A DNA stretch of 64,000 nt from DASZVB01 sp035545855 (GCA_035545855.1 DASZXK010000154.1:1-64000); one strand, 5' to 3'; numbered from the stretch's first letter, positions 10,301 through 18,580 are shown. Notes: generated by a model from the letters alone, not told the origin. Numbers and translations: made by a program.

Positions 10301-11098
10301 CGCGCCGCCGGAGAAGAAGAACAACGGGACGCTGGAGGCCCGGATCCCGCGATCGCGAAGCGCCTCCGCCGCCGAGTCCGTCGCGACGACGGAGATCTTC
10401 CCGAGCGTCGACGCGAGCGCCACCGTGTTGCCCGTGGCGAGCGCGCCGTCCCAGAGCCAGGTCACCTGGCTCGCGCCGTAGAAGACGATCCCGGAGACGC
10501 CGCCGTCCACGAGGTCCACGAGCAGATGGCGCACGCCAGTGTCCGGCTCGACGAAACGCCCCGCCACGCGAACCGTCGCGCCGCGCCGCTCGAGCTCGTC
10601 CACGAACGGTTCGCGGTCGCCCGTGTCCCGCGGCTGGAGCCCGACGACCCTTCCCTCGACCTCGAGCTTTCGCACGACGTCGAGCATCGTGCTCCCGGGC
10701 TTGGTCCCCGCGCGGACGGCGGCCGTGAGCCCGAACTCCGACAGCGCGCGGGCGGTCCGCCCGCCTTGCGCGAAGATGCGCGTGCCCCGGAGCGCGTCGA
10801 ACACTGCCGGTTCTCGCCCGAGCTGTCGCGCGATCTCGCACACGAGTCGAACGCCCTGGGCGGTCCAGAAGACGACGTCGTCGAATTCCCCCTCCACGAG
10901 CGCCGACAGCCAGCGCTCGATGGCGCGATCGTCCGAGGCGGCCACCGGCGAGAACCGGGTGACGACCGCGCCCGCCCGGGTGAGGATCTCGGCGAGCGGT
11001 TCCACCTCGGCCATGGCCGGAACCGCCAGCGTGGCACCGAGGAGTGGACGTTCCTGGGTGGCGACCCCTCCCTGCACGGACGATGGAGAGCGGGGCAT
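7310..11098 (-). CDS. nirB: Trifunctional fusion: uroporphyrinogen-III synthase, NADH nitrite reductase large subunit (NirB), Rieske small subunit (NirD)
   Basis: The 1262 residues make three enzymes in one chain. Residues about 20-275 read as HemD, which closes the tetrapyrrole ring to uroporphyrinogen III, the precursor of siroheme. Residues about 292-1085 are NirB: an FAD/NADH reductase (GHGVVSHA at 298 onward, GGGLLGLEAA at 440), a BFD-like [2Fe-2S] site (C706, C708, C741, C744), an extra Cys pair (C803/C806), and the sulfite/nitrite reductase core with the siroheme/4Fe-4S ligands C921, C927, C961 and C965. Residues about 1125-1240 are a NirD-type Rieske-like domain that retains C1172, H1174, C1196 and H1199. 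It would reduce nitrite to ammonia in the cytosol. NirB and NirD are normally separate and HemD is normally a stand-alone enzyme. All key residues are present. The Shine-Dalgarno is weak. Confidence 0.93.
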   Translation of the reverse strand: MPRSPSSVQGGVATQERPLLGATLAVPAMAEVEPLAEILTRAGAVVTRFSPVAASDDRAIERWLSALVEGEFDDVVFWTAQGVRLVCEIARQLGREPAVFDALRGTRIFAQGGRTARALSEFGLTAAVRAGTKPGSTMLDVVRKLEVEGRVVGLQPRDTGDREPFVDELERRGATVRVAGRFVEPDTGVRHLLVDLVDGGVSGIVFYGASQVTWLWDGALATGNTVALASTLGKISVVATDSAAEALRDRGIRASSVPLFFFSGGAKPEDVRALFAVTPKSEPRSDRPSGKKRLVVVGHGVVSHAFCENLFDGDSAGEYRVTVIGEEPLPAYDRVRLTSYFDTRDPKDLELADPAVYEERGARLRLATKVARIDRQRRVVVTTDNDVVPYDVLVLATGSSPFVPPVPGMEKPGVFVYRTIQDLEALLSYSRGAKSAAVIGGGLLGLEAAKAVKELGLETHVVEFAPRLMPRQLDAGGADVLLRKITELDVTVHLGKATARVHGTERAQGLRFADGSRLDVDMIIVSAGIRPRDELARDSGIEVGERGGIVVGDTLRTSDPYVYAIGECALHRGVIYGLAGPGREMARALADHLVSGTGSFTGGDTSTKLKLLGVDVASIGDPFADALSGRAIVFSDLVRGVYKKMALSADGKLLLGAVLVGDAAQYGALLHAAKSGCPLSAAPEELLLGTRLASTGTDLPGTAQVCSCNDVTKDELCAAIRDEGASTVADLRRCTRATSGCGGCAPLVADVLRAELEALGKAQKPRLCEHFAFTRAELFQIVKVTRVKTFDALLASHGKGNGCEICKPAVASILASIHNDPILDQETLQDTNDRFLANIQRGGTYSVVPRIPGGEITPEKLRKIGDVAERFSLYTKITGGQRIDLLGARLSDLPDIWEALVDAGFESGHAYGKAVRTVKSCVGSTWCRYGVQDSVAFAIRIEERYKGIRAPHKLKSAVSGCVRECAEAQSKDFGLIATEKGWNLFVCGNGGAKPRHADLLAQDVDEATAIRYLDRFLMFYIQTADRLTRTSVWLEKLEGGIEHLKDVVVRDSLGIAASLEADMQALVDGYQCEWKLLVKDPVRRARFREFASGTRREDTLPMVSERGQSRPRDWPQDGVIVPRRPGPREWVRVAKEADFPKDGGMAVVHGSLEVAVFAFSSRGEWYAVQNRCPHRGDPVLARGIIGDEKGTPKVACPFHKKTFSLADGRCLSGDAADIESYSVQVRDGWVWVELPREERTELVPPSRLVRRPEEASSPMPGE

Positions 11099-11146
11099 GC
11101 AGAGATCAAGTTACGAAACCCCCGCGATCGATCAAGATTTAAAGCG

Positions 11147-11166
11147 AACTAAGTGATTGAAACTAA
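11147..11166 (-). promoter_or_regulatory. Direct repeat upstream of the nirB fusion
   Basis: Read on the minus strand, TTAGTT occurs twice with a 14-bp period (11166-11161 and 11152-11147), 49-68 bp before the nirB-fusion ATG. The surrounding 80 bp are AT-richer than the genes. It may be a binding site for an activator or repressor. No experimental analogue is claimed. Confidence 0.3.
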
Positions 11167-11374
11167 AGGGAAATATTGAGCAAACAGAAACGTTCGAGAA
11201 ACCTTGCCAGAACAAACGCCCGTCTGCGCCCCGCGCCGAAACACGGCCGCAACCCGCAGCGCGAATCCCGAAACAAAACCGCCCATCGAACCCGAGGAGG
11301 CCGGTAGGCCGCGTCCAGTGAGCGCACGCCGTTCGAACCGCGCCAGTGATCGGGGGGTGCCGCTCGAACGACCC

Positions 11375-11390
11375 AGTTTGTATACAAACT
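11375..11390. promoter_or_regulatory. Perfect 16-bp palindrome AGTTTGTATACAAACT
   Basis: This is a perfect dyad in the 376-bp gap between the thiolase stop and the start of the nirB fusion. It sits 277 bp upstream of the fusion and 85 bp downstream of the thiolase. Its AT-rich core stands out in DNA of roughly 70% GC. It does not fit the FNR half-site TTGAT. It could be a dimeric-regulator operator. The rest of the gap (11099-11474) shows no gene-like frame. Confidence 0.4.
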
Positions 11391-11474
11391 ATTCCCGATT
11401 GGTCCCGCCGCTTCACGGCTACCCGCGAGCCCGGCGAGCGCGCGCCGCTAGGCGCGGGGAGAGCAGCCGAAGGC

Positions 11475-12659
11475 TCAGCAGATCTCGAACAGCCCCGCGC
11501 CGCCCATGCCGCCGCCGATGCACATGGTGACGACGACGTATTTCGCGTTCCGCCGCTTTCCCTCGATGATGGCGTGGCCGATCATCCGCGCGCCGCTCAT
11601 GCCGTACGGGTGGCCGATGGAGATGGCGCCGCCGTTCACGTTGAGGAGTTCGTTCGGGATGCCGAGCTTGTCCCGGCAGTAGAGCACCTGGACGGCGAAC
11701 GCCTCGTTGAGCTCCCAGAGGCCCACGTCCTTCATGGAAAGGCCGTTTCGCTCGAGGAGCCTCGGCACTGCGAACACGGGGCCGATGCCCATCTCGTCCG
11801 GTTCGCAGCCGGCGACGGCCATGCCGCGATAGACGGCGAGGGGAGTGAGCCCTTTCTTCTCCGCGACCTTGCGCTCCATCAGGACGGAGGCGCTCGCGCC
11901 GTCGGAGAGCTGGCTCGCGTTGCCCGCGGTGATCGTGAAGCCCTCGCCGCGGACGGGCTTCAGGGAGCGAAGGCCGTCGAGCGTCGTGTCCGCGCGGTTC
12001 CCTTCGTCCTTCTTCAGGGTGACCTCCTTGTACGTCACCTCCTTCGTCTCCTTGTTCACGACGGCCATGCGGGTCGTCATCGGGACGATCTCGTCGTCGA
12101 ACTTGCCGGTCTCCTGACCGCGGGCCGTGCGCTTCTGGCTCTCGAGCGAGTACTCGTCCTGCGCGTCCCGGCCGATGCCGTACCGCTTCGAGACGATCTC
12201 GGCGGTGTCGATCATGGGCATGTACATGGCGGGGTGCATCGCGAGGAGCTTTTCGTCCGTCGTGCGGAACTTGTTCGCGTGCTCGTTCTGGACGAGGCTG
12301 ATCGACTCGAGGCCGCCGCCGACCGCGATGGGAACGCCGTCGGAGATGATCTGCTTCGCCGCCGTCGCGATGGCCATGAGCCCGCTCGAGCACTGGCGGT
12401 CGATCGTCATGCCGCTCACCGTGACGGGAAGGCCGGCCGCGAGCGCGCACTGCCTCGCGACGTTGAAGCGCGTCGTGCCTTCCTGCATCGCGGCGCCGAG
12501 GATCACCTCCTCCACCTCCGCAGGATCGAGCTTCGCTCGCTTCACCGCTTCGCGGATCGCGTGCGCGCCGAGCTGTTGCGCTTGCGTGTCGTTGAAGGCT
12601 CCGCGGTAGGCCTTGCCGATGGGGGTCCGGGCGGTGGAGACGATGACGGCTTCTCTCAT
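11475..12659 (-). CDS. Acetyl-CoA acetyltransferase / 3-ketoacyl-CoA thiolase
   Basis: The protein has 394 residues, the normal thiolase length. The nucleophile is C90 in DRQCSSGL. The catalytic H350 lies in ISIGHPYGMSGAR, and the second Cys is C380 in MCIGGGMGGAG. It would catalyse thiolytic cleavage of 3-oxoacyl-CoA or the reverse condensation. The GHPYGMSG stretch (Tyr-Gly-Met-Ser in place of the common xGxTG) resembles FadA-type degradative thiolases, so beta-oxidation is a reasonable guess. No other fatty-acid gene is adjacent; a hydroxyacyl-CoA dehydrogenase-like gene lies 35 kb away. Confidence 0.93.
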   Translation of the reverse strand: MREAVIVSTARTPIGKAYRGAFNDTQAQQLGAHAIREAVKRAKLDPAEVEEVILGAAMQEGTTRFNVARQCALAAGLPVTVSGMTIDRQCSSGLMAIATAAKQIISDGVPIAVGGGLESISLVQNEHANKFRTTDEKLLAMHPAMYMPMIDTAEIVSKRYGIGRDAQDEYSLESQKRTARGQETGKFDDEIVPMTTRMAVVNKETKEVTYKEVTLKKDEGNRADTTLDGLRSLKPVRGEGFTITAGNASQLSDGASASVLMERKVAEKKGLTPLAVYRGMAVAGCEPDEMGIGPVFAVPRLLERNGLSMKDVGLWELNEAFAVQVLYCRDKLGIPNELLNVNGGAISIGHPYGMSGARMIGHAIIEGKRRNAKYVVVTMCIGGGMGGAGLFEIC

Positions 12660-12798
12660 GGGGCCGCTCTAACATTGATCGGCGGGGCCGGGGACGGCGC
12701 GCCCGCGCAGTCGTCCCCTGCGCGAACGCATTGCCGCGCTGCGGCGGCCTGATTCCGGGGTGCGGCCGGAACCTCCGCTTTTCCGGATTCCCGGGCGC

Positions 12799-14391
12799 TC
12801 AGTTCTTCTCGGGGGCGACCCACGACAGCGGTCCGCCCGCGAGGCGAGTCGCGTCGGCCGGGGTCGCGGCGACGAGGAGCGAACCGTCCGTCGCGACGGC
12901 GAGCGCCCGCGCCCCGCTCTTTCCGACGAGCACGCCGCGTCCGAGATCCACGACGAACGGCGGGACGAAGAACGTCGAGCCCGTCCGACGCACGTGCCCG
13001 AACGGGTCGACCTCGCCGGAGAGGGACTGTTCGTCTCCGTGCAGGGTATGAACGACGAGCGAGCGTCCCCGGAGCACGAGCGCGCGTTCGCCCGCGGTGC
13101 CGAGGATCCGGTCTCCGGAGCGAAGGGCTTCGACCGTGCCCGAGTCCAGATCGACGAGCACGGCGTCGGCGCCGGGATGCAGCGGCACGAGGCGCGGCGA
13201 GCCGGGGATCACGTGATCTCCTGCGGCGGCCGCGAGGCCGAGCGCGAGATCCCGCGCGCCGTTCGGCCCGACGAGAACCGCCGTGTGCTTTCCGGGTTTG
13301 TCCGTGCACGTGACGAGGAGCTCCTGCCGCCGGGCGTCGGCGTGCAGCAGCCGGGATGCGCAGCCCTTTCGAGACGCGAGCGTCCGGCGGCCGTCCGGCG
13401 CGAGTCGCGCGAGGGTTCCGTCCGGTTCGCGGACGATCACGTCCTCGCCGAGCGGGGTCACGAGCCCGGGCGCTTCGACCGGCGTGCCACCCGTGCTCCG
13501 GACGACGAACGTCGCCGGCTCGTCCCGCGGGCGCTCCCACGCCGCGTATCGCGGGAGCGGCCCTTCGCACCGCGTGTGTGCGGGAGCTTCCGGCACGGGC
13601 CACTCGATCCGGCCGTTCTGGTCCGTGTCCGTGGTCACGACCCGGAGCACGACCCACTCGGACGAGGCGTCGAAGTCCGCGCGATGAAGGGATCCTTCCG
13701 GGGCGTTCACGACGACCTCGCCGCCGGTCTCGAGCTCTCGGATGACCACGCGGGACCCGTTCGCGTCCGAACGGATATAGAGGAGGCGCTTTCCCGCCGG
13801 ATCGAACGCCACGGGTCGCGGATGGACGAACGACGCGAGGTCGTCCCGGAGATCCGCGCCGAGGGCGGAGAGATCCGTCTCCGTGCGGAGCAGGAGATCG
13901 CGGAGGACGAGCGCGCCGTGCACCTCGAGCGCGACCCAGCGGCCCGAAGGGTCGCTCCCGAGGAAGGCGTCCACCGCTTCCGGGGTACCTTCCCCGGCGA
14001 CGAAGAAGCCGTCGAGCGCGTCACCGACGGTTCCGCCGCGCGGGGAGACCGCGACGGAGATGCGCCCGTCCCCGTTCGTGTCTCGAGCGGCCGCGCACAC
14101 CGCGACCCATCGACGCTCCGGATCGGCGGCGACGAACGAGAACGGGCCTCCCGGGCCGATGGGCGTCCCGAGCGTCGGGGCGGGCGCGGGGCGCGTCGTG
14201 ATTTCCGTGACGGGGGGCCGCTCTCCCCCGCCGGCTCCACCGGGCTCGGTCCGCTCGCGGGGGACGCCGTGCGCGCCGAGAGAGGACGGCGAGGGCGGCG
14301 GTCTCGGCAGAGCCGAGGGCGGCGACGGAGGACGCGCTCCGCAGCCCGCCGCGAGAGCGACGGCGAGTCCGGCGAGTGGCGCGCGTGCCAA
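12799..14391 (-). CDS. Lipoprotein with beta-propeller-like repeats
   Basis: From TTG 14391 the protein has 530 residues and starts with a short lipoprotein signal, ARAPLAGLAVALAAGC, with Cys about 17. An in-frame ATG at 14475 would add 28 residues ahead of the signal, but it would sit 1 base from the start of the divergent gene at 14477 and leave no promoter space, so I prefer the TTG. The mature part repeats strand patterns such as DPERRWVAVCA, DPSGRWVALEV and DPAGKRLLYI, as in WD40-like/TolB-type propellers. It also has two DxNGD-type loops (DTNGDGRIS, DTDQNGRIE) that may bind calcium. Role unknown; probably surface or periplasmic. Confidence 0.72.
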   Translation of the reverse strand: MARAPLAGLAVALAAGCGARPPSPPSALPRPPPSPSSLGAHGVPRERTEPGGAGGGERPPVTEITTRPAPAPTLGTPIGPGGPFSFVAADPERRWVAVCAAARDTNGDGRISVAVSPRGGTVGDALDGFFVAGEGTPEAVDAFLGSDPSGRWVALEVHGALVLRDLLLRTETDLSALGADLRDDLASFVHPRPVAFDPAGKRLLYIRSDANGSRVVIRELETGGEVVVNAPEGSLHRADFDASSEWVVLRVVTTDTDQNGRIEWPVPEAPAHTRCEGPLPRYAAWERPRDEPATFVVRSTGGTPVEAPGLVTPLGEDVIVREPDGTLARLAPDGRRTLASRKGCASRLLHADARRQELLVTCTDKPGKHTAVLVGPNGARDLALGLAAAAGDHVIPGSPRLVPLHPGADAVLVDLDSGTVEALRSGDRILGTAGERALVLRGRSLVVHTLHGDEQSLSGEVDPFGHVRRTGSTFFVPPFVVDLGRGVLVGKSGARALAVATDGSLLVAATPADATRLAGGPLSWVAPEKN

Positions 14392-14476
14392 GGCGATCGC
14401 GTCGATGTTCCCACCGATCCCGCCCGGGACCAAGCGCCTTGCCCGCCCGGACGCTGCGTGTGACCCTTGCGCCATC

Positions 14477-14959
14477 GTGAGAACCGCAGCCCTCGCGCTC
14501 GTCGTCGCGCCGTTCCTGGTCGCGTGCCCGAACACCAGCCCGGATCGCGTGAGACTCGTCGCGAGCGTCGACTCGGTCTCCCTCGCCGTCGCGTCGGGCA
14601 CGCTCGTGAACACGCTGTCCGGAACGTTCGAGGTCGTCATCGACGTCGGAGATCTCGCCTCGAGCGACGCCACCATCACGGACCCCCCGAGCTTCGAACT
14701 GGTCGCCGCGAGCGATCAGGGGAGCATCCGGAAGCTCGACGCGACGCCCTCGGGCCAGGCCTTCCCGATCACGGTGAAGTCGGGTCAGCACGTCGTGATC
14801 TCCTTCACGCTGACGGATCAGAACACGCTCGACGCAGCGACGCTCGGCAAGGCCTGCGCGGGCCCCGTCCAGATAACGGCGTCCCTCCAGGACTCTCTCA
14901 CCGCCGATCGTCCCACGGCGTTCGAGAGCGCCGCGGTGAGCGTCACGGGGTGCCCTTGA
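14477..14959 (+). CDS. Small lipoprotein (160 aa)
   Basis: The GTG at 14477 gives a compact lipoprotein signal, VRTAALALVVAPFLVAC, with Cys17. The remaining residues alternate as in an all-beta domain (for example GTFEVVIDVGDL, HVVISFTLTD). No family was recognised. Its last 17 bases overlap the 3' end of the convergent gene at 14943. It is divergent from the propeller-like lipoprotein, with 85 bp between the preferred starts. Confidence 0.68.
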   Translation: MRTAALALVVAPFLVACPNTSPDRVRLVASVDSVSLAVASGTLVNTLSGTFEVVIDVGDLASSDATITDPPSFELVAASDQGSIRKLDATPSGQAFPITVKSGQHVVISFTLTDQNTLDAATLGKACAGPVQITASLQDSLTADRPTAFESAAVSVTGCP

Positions 14960-16133
14960 CCCGAGCGCCGGCGGAGCTCGGCTCGCGGCGGACGACGTAG
15001 AAGAAGTCCCGGATCGACGCCTTCGCCACGTACTCCGTCGGCAGGTGCTCCATCTTCGGGATGAGCGACGTCGTCGGCCGCAGCGTGCCCCCGGCGTCTC
15101 CGACGAGGAGGAACCGCGTCCAGTACCAGTTGATGTCGAGCTCGGCCGCGACGTCCGCGCCGGCGAGACGGAGAGCCTCGGCGAGCCAGCGCGGGTCGGC
15201 CTCCTCTCCTACCGCGTAGAAGAGCGTGCCGCCCGAGCGATCGAGGCCGAGGGCCGAGCGCCTCCGGGTCGACAGGTCCGACGCGTGACCGGCCCACGCC
15301 GCGTCCCGCCCGGCGAGGAGCGAGGGGTGGAGCGCACCGTGAGCGACGAGGCAGGGCGGGGTCTCCCGGAGGCTCGGGGCGGAGTTGACGGCGCTCCCGA
15401 GCTCCGGGAACGGGCCCATCTTCACGTCCCCGTCTTCCCCGAGGAGGATCGTGCAGCCGTCGCCCCGGGGCGGTGAAACGACCACTCGACTTGCCACGAG
15501 TCCGCGATGGCCGTGCTTCGGCTGGAAGCCCCCGTTCGTCACGAGGACGAGTCCGTCGCGATCGACGGCGGGGACCTTGCCGGCGTCGCCGTCGACCGGG
15601 AGCTTCGCCCACGCGAGGTCGTCCGTGCCCGCCACGAGCCGGACGCGCACGCGCGAGAGATCGATCGCGGCGATCGTGACGGTGACGAAGCGGCTCTTCG
15701 GGTGGGGGTGGAGCACCGTCTTCACGACCAGCGGCGGGTCGGTCGCGGAGCGCTCGCCGAGGGTCCGGTCTCCGAACGGCGTGTACCGTCCGTCGCCCGC
15801 CGCGGCGCTCCGGGGTGACGGCGGGGTCAGGTCGGGCGGTGGGAACCGGGGCGGAGGCGTCGCGGGCGTCTCGGGAACTGGCGTCGCGGGCGTCTCGGGA
15901 ACTGGCGTCGCGACGGGTTCGGGCGGCGCCGAGGTCGCTCCGGGCGCTCGCGCGACTTCCGGTTCCGTCGCGGCGGAAGGATGCTCCCCGGCGTGCGCGG
16001 CCGGCGCCGGGAAGCGTGGCGCCGTCGTACAGGACAGGAGCGCGACCGACGCTCCCGACAGTGCTTTCCACGGGATGGATCGCGTCCCGCGGAACGGACC
16101 GATCCGATTGAGCTCGAGAGTGCGCGTGCGCAT
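14943..16133 (-). CDS. Phosphodiester glycosidase (NAGPA/DUF2233-like) family secreted protein
   Basis: The protein has 396 residues. A hydrophobic N-terminal segment ends at SVALLSC, so it is probably a lipoprotein (Cys about 35), followed by a Pro/Thr/Glu-rich linker with tandem PVPETPAT repeats. From about residue 125 it reads like PF09992: strands with VTNGGFQPKHGHRG and later LDRSGGTLFYAVGEE and AAELDINWYWTRFLL. In that family the Asn-Gly-Gly-Phe motif and the late Asp lie in the active site that cleaves phosphodiester-linked sugars. Substrate is unknown; a cell-wall or surface polysaccharide target fits the signal peptide. It overlaps the neighbouring lipoprotein gene tail to tail by 17 bases. 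Confidence 0.72.
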   Translation of the reverse strand: MRTRTLELNRIGPFRGTRSIPWKALSGASVALLSCTTAPRFPAPAAHAGEHPSAATEPEVARAPGATSAPPEPVATPVPETPATPVPETPATPPPRFPPPDLTPPSPRSAAAGDGRYTPFGDRTLGERSATDPPLVVKTVLHPHPKSRFVTVTIAAIDLSRVRVRLVAGTDDLAWAKLPVDGDAGKVPAVDRDGLVLVTNGGFQPKHGHRGLVASRVVVSPPRGDGCTILLGEDGDVKMGPFPELGSAVNSAPSLRETPPCLVAHGALHPSLLAGRDAAWAGHASDLSTRRRSALGLDRSGGTLFYAVGEEADPRWLAEALRLAGADVAAELDINWYWTRFLLVGDAGGTLRPTTSLIPKMEHLPTEYVAKASIRDFFYVVRREPSSAGARVKGTP

Positions 16134-16171
16134 CCTTTCCCGCCGGACCTTTCCATACTACGGGGTCTCGC

Positions 16172-16972
16172 GTGGCGGCGCCGTTCACCCCGCTCCGGGT
16201 GCTCGTTTTCGCGTGTGCGCTCGGTGCGCTCGCGGTCGGATGCACGAACCTCCTCGGCATCGACGGCAAGTACGTGCAGGGCGAGGGCACGGCGGGCGGA
16301 AGCTCCGCGGACGGTTCCGGTGGAGAGCCCGCCGGTGACGGCGGGGACACGGGGTCCGGTGGCGACCCGTCGAACGCGGACTCGGGAGGGTCTCCGGGTT
16401 CCGGCGGCTCGCCCGGCGTGGGCGGCGCCTGGGAAAGCGGCGGCTCGAGTGGGGACGGCGGAGGAGGCGCCACCGGTGACCAAGGCACGGGAGGCGGCGT
16501 GACGGACGCTGGATGTCAGTGTCCACCCCCGCCGCTGACGGCGTGCTCCGCCGGGCGCTTCCAGGGAACGCTCACCGGCATGCACTCGCCGTCCGTCACC
16601 TTCGTCGGGGTTCCGCTGAACGTCAGCGGCTCGCTCACGTTCCGCATCGAGCCGTCGGACGCCGGAGACGTCGCTCGCATCGAGGACGGGTCAATCGCGG
16701 GCACCGTCGACGTCCCCGGCTCGCCTCCGTTCGTGGCGACCCTCACCGGCCGAGTGGACTGCGCGACGCAGGAGATCGACGGGATCATCCAGGGCAAGTT
16801 CGCGCTCACTCCGAACACCGCCCCGATTCTCCCCTTCGACGGAACCCAGACGGGCAGCTACTCCCACGGTCGGTTCACCGGGGCGTGGAACGAGTCCGAG
16901 ACCGTCGCCGTCGGGACGACGCGCCCCTACAAGGGGAACGGGACCTGGTCCGCGACCCGAGCCGATCCCTGA
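16172..16972 (+). CDS. Gly/Ser-rich lipoprotein, unknown function
   Basis: The GTG at 16172 gives 266 residues with a lipobox (ALAVGC, Cys about 24) followed by TNLLGIDGKYV, a start seen in many myxobacterial lipoproteins. Residues about 35-115 are an unstructured Gly/Ser/Asp linker. After the Cys-containing CQCPPPPLTAC comes a beta-sandwich-like domain of about 140 residues. It is probably exposed on the outer membrane with the linker as a spacer. It is divergent from the glycosidase-like gene, with only 38 bp between starts. Confidence 0.7.
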   Translation: MAAPFTPLRVLVFACALGALAVGCTNLLGIDGKYVQGEGTAGGSSADGSGGEPAGDGGDTGSGGDPSNADSGGSPGSGGSPGVGGAWESGGSSGDGGGGATGDQGTGGGVTDAGCQCPPPPLTACSAGRFQGTLTGMHSPSVTFVGVPLNVSGSLTFRIEPSDAGDVARIEDGSIAGTVDVPGSPPFVATLTGRVDCATQEIDGIIQGKFALTPNTAPILPFDGTQTGSYSHGRFTGAWNESETVAVGTTRPYKGNGTWSATRADP

Positions 16973-16986
16973 ATTCGTTCGAATTC
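16971..16986. repeat. Inverted repeat GAATTCG-TT-CGAATTC
   Basis: Seven-base arms with a 2-base spacer begin inside the stop codon of the lipoprotein gene and lie 61 bp before the next gene. The element is AT-rich for this genome. It has no T-tract, so an operator is as likely as a processing hairpin. Confidence 0.35.
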
Positions 16987-17047
16987 GTGAGCCGGTTCGG
17001 GCGCCTCGGGCCCCTGTGATACCGTCGTGCTCACCGTGAGGATGGAG

Positions 17048-18580
17048 ATGGGTGTGTCGAGATTGCTCCGTGCCGCGATCGGAACGGTCGGATGTTTGCT
17101 GGGCGTGTCGTCGCTCGCCTCTCCGGCGTTCGCCGCGGACGCGGGCTCGGATTCCGGCTCCGAATGCCGGGATTCCCGGGACTGCGCGCCGCCGTCGCCG
17201 TACTGCCGGGACGGTCGCTGCATCGAGTGTCTCTCCGGAAGAAACTGCGCGAGCGGGGTGTGCGACGTCGCCGCCGGCGCGTGCCGCGAGTGTCTTTCGG
17301 ACGCGGATTGCGGCGCGGGAAAGCCGTACTGCGACGTCGCGCACGGCACCTGCGTGGAGTGCGTCTCGACCGAGAACTGCCGGGAGTTCGGCGTCGCCTG
17401 CTTGAACGGCGCGTGCGGCGCCTGCGGGGACGGCGTGTGCAGCAAGAAGGAAGCGATCTACGTCGAAGAGAGCTATGGCCCCTTCGGCCCGATCTCTTCG
17501 ACGTCGGAAAAGATCGCGTGCCCCGCGGACTGCGCGTCCGTGTGCCCGACTTCGCACGGCGGAACCGGCCTCGGCGAATGGACGGTCCCGACGGCCGGGC
17601 TTCCGGATCTGTTCTCCTTCGGCTGCGCGAATCCCGATGGTCCCGACGTCTCCTTCGTCTGGAAGGCGGAGAAGGCCGGGAACTACAACTTCGAGGGCAT
17701 CCTCCAGGGGCCGGACGCCGGAAGCTCCGCGCAGACGTGGACGGCCATCATGCCGATGGCCGGCGGCTGCTCGGGCAGTGGAAACGGCTGCGCCTCGGGC
17801 GGCGCGTTCCAGGTGCAGGTGGCCGCGGGGGATGAAGTCGTGCTCGTGCTCGACCTCGGCGCGGCGACGGCCCCGAACGTCACGCTCCGCGTGACGGACG
17901 CTCCGCCGTGCAGCGGCCTCTTCTGCTCCCCCGGCGGGGGAGGTGGGGGCGGCGACGGCGGCTCGCACGGAAGCAAGGACACGTGCCTCTCGCGTGCGAG
18001 CGAGCGCGGCGACGAAATGTGCGGCGGCGTCGAGTGCGCATGCGAGCACTGCGCGCAGGACTACGACGACGCGGCCGTCGTGCCGGGCGCCGGAGAGATC
18101 CGCGCGTGCATGGCGGAGAAGGGGTGCGTCGGAGCGGACTGCTACAACTCCGGAGCGTGCCGCCGCGCGATCGACACGAACGGCGGCGTCTCCGGCGCGG
18201 CCTTCCGCGCCGCCGCCGGTCTCCAGAGCTGCGCGCTGACGTACCGGTGCGACGTGCCCTGTCCCCGAGAGGGCGGCGTCCACGGTTCGTCGGACGGCGG
18301 CGTCCCCGACGCCGGGCGGCTCTGCGCCCCCGGACGCGTGGTGACCTGCACGTGCGAGGACGGCGCCGTCGGCGACAAGACCTGTGACGCGTCGGGGAGC
18401 GCCTTCGGGGCGTGTTCGTGCGGCGCCGAGCCCGCGAAGCCGAAGGCGAGCGGCGGCTGCAGCTGCGACGTCGCGCGGAGCGGGTCTCCGGGCGGCACGG
18501 GCGTTGCCTCGGCCTCGCTCGCGCTGTGTGTCATGCTCCGGAGGCGCCGCGTTCGCGCCGGGAGGGAGAGCGTCCGATGA
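17048..18580 (+). CDS. Cys-rich secreted protein with MYXO-CTERM sorting tail
   Basis: ATG 17048 is chosen because TGAGG at 17037-17041 is spaced 6 bases from it; ATG 17042 and GTG 17027 are in frame. The protein has 510 residues. The signal peptide ends near SPAFAAD. Residues about 35-130 hold Cys-rich repeats (SGRNCASGVC, SDADCGAGKPYC) of the kind seen in myxobacterial surface proteins. A beta domain at about 170-285 (DVSFVWKAEKAGNYNFEG) may bind ligand. A poly-Gly linker follows, then a second Cys-rich part. The end is GGCSC, a hydrophobic stretch and RRRRVRAGR, the MYXO-CTERM signal processed by myxosortases and used for outer-surface anchoring. The next gene overlaps it by 4 bases. Confidence 0.85.
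   Translation: MGVSRLLRAAIGTVGCLLGVSSLASPAFAADAGSDSGSECRDSRDCAPPSPYCRDGRCIECLSGRNCASGVCDVAAGACRECLSDADCGAGKPYCDVAHGTCVECVSTENCREFGVACLNGACGACGDGVCSKKEAIYVEESYGPFGPISSTSEKIACPADCASVCPTSHGGTGLGEWTVPTAGLPDLFSFGCANPDGPDVSFVWKAEKAGNYNFEGILQGPDAGSSAQTWTAIMPMAGGCSGSGNGCASGGAFQVQVAAGDEVVLVLDLGAATAPNVTLRVTDAPPCSGLFCSPGGGGGGGDGGSHGSKDTCLSRASERGDEMCGGVECACEHCAQDYDDAAVVPGAGEIRACMAEKGCVGADCYNSGACRRAIDTNGGVSGAAFRAAAGLQSCALTYRCDVPCPREGGVHGSSDGGVPDAGRLCAPGRVVTCTCEDGAVGDKTCDASGSAFGACSCGAEPAKPKASGGCSCDVARSGSPGGTGVASASLALCVMLRRRRVRAGRESVR

Noticed and set aside
11120..11140. FNR-like site near the nirB start (TTGATCGATC on the minus strand)
   Set aside because: It lacks the TTGAT-N4-ATCAA spacing and the right half-site.
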